Part shown: piece after piece, positions 62,660 to 64,000 of the stretch
How the letters are laid out: the number at the start of each line of letters is the position of its first letter
Position numbering within the stretch: position 1 is the first letter of the stretch
Assembly: GCA_022575985.1 (NCBI GenBank)
Contig: JAKSXM010000231.1
Span: 27,380,501 to 27,444,500, forward strand
Direction: 5' to 3'
DNA from: Anagrus nilaparvatae
Lineage: Eukaryota; Arthropoda; Insecta; Hymenoptera; Mymaridae
DNA: 64,000 bases
Notes under the pieces: generated by a model
Seen by the model: only the letters and a program-made list of their open reading frames with translations
Database searches by the model: none
Told to the model about the DNA's origin: nothing
Translations under genes and position numbers: made by a program

Positions 62660-63140
62660 TTATGAAATGTTAATCTTTATTTCAGGGTTCCCAATACGAA
62701 TTATTGTTTCTTTTATTAATAGCTCTTTATACATATTTGATAATTGCTTGACCAAATTTTTACAAAAATATATCCAAACAACTAGTTCAACAGTCAAAAA
62801 TAGCAAAGAAATCATAAATCTACTGAAAAATAATGTAATCCCTGATAGTGAACTAGCATCTTTAGACAAAGTAGCTATGTTTCGAAGCATTCTCCATAAT
62901 TTGGTCATACAGGCAATAAAAAGAAACTGGGAATTTCTAGCTAATAAGTTACCTGTTTCCAAATCGGAATTCCTAATAGGCATAAACTTTTTATTAACTT
63001 GAACATACTTACAATTAAACAACAAATATTATAAACAAATTAAAGGTCTGCCAATGGGATTTAGTTCGTTACCATTTTTTTGCGAACTGGTTATGGACCA
63101 TTTAGAAAAATTAGCTTTAGAAATATTTAAGTAATTCTTT
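62660..63140 (+). pseudogene. Penelope-like reverse transcriptase fragment
   Basis: Forward translation from about 62667 gives FLQKYIQTTSSTVKNSKEII, ASLDKVAMFRSI (resembling the SLDV..LF..I catalytic motif A of Penelope-like RTs, without intact acidic pattern) and AIKRNWEFL. After a stop near 63002 it continues NNKYYKQIKGLPMGFSSLPF and ELVMDHLEKLALEIF (compare QI.G.PMGSPLSP...M..LE). It is truncated at both ends and has an in-frame stop, so inactive. No GIY-YIG domain is present. Confidence 0.75.
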
Positions 63141-63249
63141 TCTTTTCTCCCCCAAAAGAATGTAAATCTCCGGTAATATCCCTGGTAGCCAAAATCAATG
63201 TAGGACGGCCGTATTTCGCATGTATTTACTGCTCCAGTCCGTAGCACGG

Positions 63250-64000
63250 CCGCTAGTTACTTTAAAATCACGTTTTACATATTGAACTATCTTAATCTGC
63301 TTAAAATTGTCTAGAGTTAATAAAAAATTGAACCAAATGTGTATATTATACCGTTTTTTTTTAATTTTAATTTTAAAAGTAATAATTAAAGTAAAACTAA
63401 AAAATTAGAAAAAGTAAATTCTTTAAATAAATAGAGCAAAAGTAAGGTTAGGTATGCTGTGTCCTTCCATATTGCAAATAAACAATACTATTTTAATGCC
63501 TTTTTTTATTAATTTTGATTTTGAAATAGATTTTTGAAACAGAATTTTCGTAAAACTGTCACTGTATTTTTAAAAAAATAAATAAATAATTCAACAGTAG
63601 ATCGATTCCGATGCCTTATAGTTAACTTGTTTCATTATAACACTCTTTTTCGGTGCATAAAAGATATAAAAGATAACCGTATTTGCATTATTATTAAATT
63701 ATTTTAATAAATTATTTTCATTAAAATTTTTGCTATCTTCGCAATTTCTATAAACTTTTCTTAAATTTTGAAAATTGAATTAACAATATAAAAACAATAA
63801 CAAAGAATAAACACAGACAACGGCGCCATATTAAGCTTGAAACGTTAAAAATATATAGTCTCTATACATGTGTCTCTCTCTTCTCAACGCGGAGTAGCTG
63901 TAAAAATTAATGTGCGCATTTTCTCGCGCAAGTAGAGGCTCCGTTCTACGTTTGGAGTACGTGCGCTGTTTACCGCCGTTTCACTTTACGTAGTTGTATA
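63250..64000. other. Gene-free right edge
   Basis: AT-rich to about 63820, then a GC-richer stretch to the end (63888-63990, with CTCAACGCGGAGTAGC, TCTCGCGCAAGTAGAGGCTC). It could be the start of another repeat or a promoter/5' region beyond the window; neither can be decided. Confidence 0.35.

Overview
This looks like an insect nuclear genome. It is very AT-rich, carries spliced genes with short introns, and encodes insect-specific families: three 7-transmembrane odorant receptors and one Tweedle (DUF243) cuticle protein. Most of the remaining sequence is transposon-derived. The receptor lineage and the sequence character would suit a hymenopteran such as a parasitoid wasp, but that is inference; the window does not prove the order.

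Layout. A complete odorant receptor (OR1, + strand, 1519-2899) is followed by an inverted-repeat element, then a three-level nest between about 4740 and 13265. In that nest a minus-strand non-LTR reverse-transcriptase relic is split by a plus-strand relic of a similar element, which is itself split by a 5.95 kb foldback element with near-identical arms of about 2.9 kb (6683-12634). From 13.3 to 24.3 kb there are no genes, only many long-inverted-repeat elements and satellite-like pieces. A second receptor (OR2, - strand, 28438-29827) has the same exon lengths as OR1 and is an inverted segmental duplicate of it. The OR2 copy was later invaded by a 3.5 kb element that itself contains a 1.67 kb TA-flanked inverted-repeat element. 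From 30.3 to 45.5 kb there are again only repeats and AT-rich DNA. A three-exon Tweedle gene lies at 45636-46931 (- strand) with a TATA box and a poly(A) signal. A 1.4 kb minisatellite of 26-bp units sits inside a repeat element at 50.9-52.7 kb. A third receptor (OR3, - strand, 55983-58339) has a 0.9 kb TA-flanked inverted-repeat element in its last intron. The right end carries an internally deleted R1-like non-LTR relic (59.2-60.85 kb), an inverted/tandem array (60.9-62.1 kb) and a Penelope-like reverse-transcriptase fragment (62.66-63.14 kb).

Biology. All three receptors read through without stops once spliced (376, 376 and 388 aa). Their history is the most interesting gene-level signal. 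OR1 and OR2 differ mostly by amino-acid-changing substitutions in exons 1-3, whereas exons 4-5 are almost invariant. OR3 is much more diverged, yet has a nearly identical exon 4 and flanking intron, as expected from gene conversion. The main structural signal is the giant foldback, whose ends are arrays of a self-palindromic 12-bp unit. All comparisons were made by eye; no searches were run.
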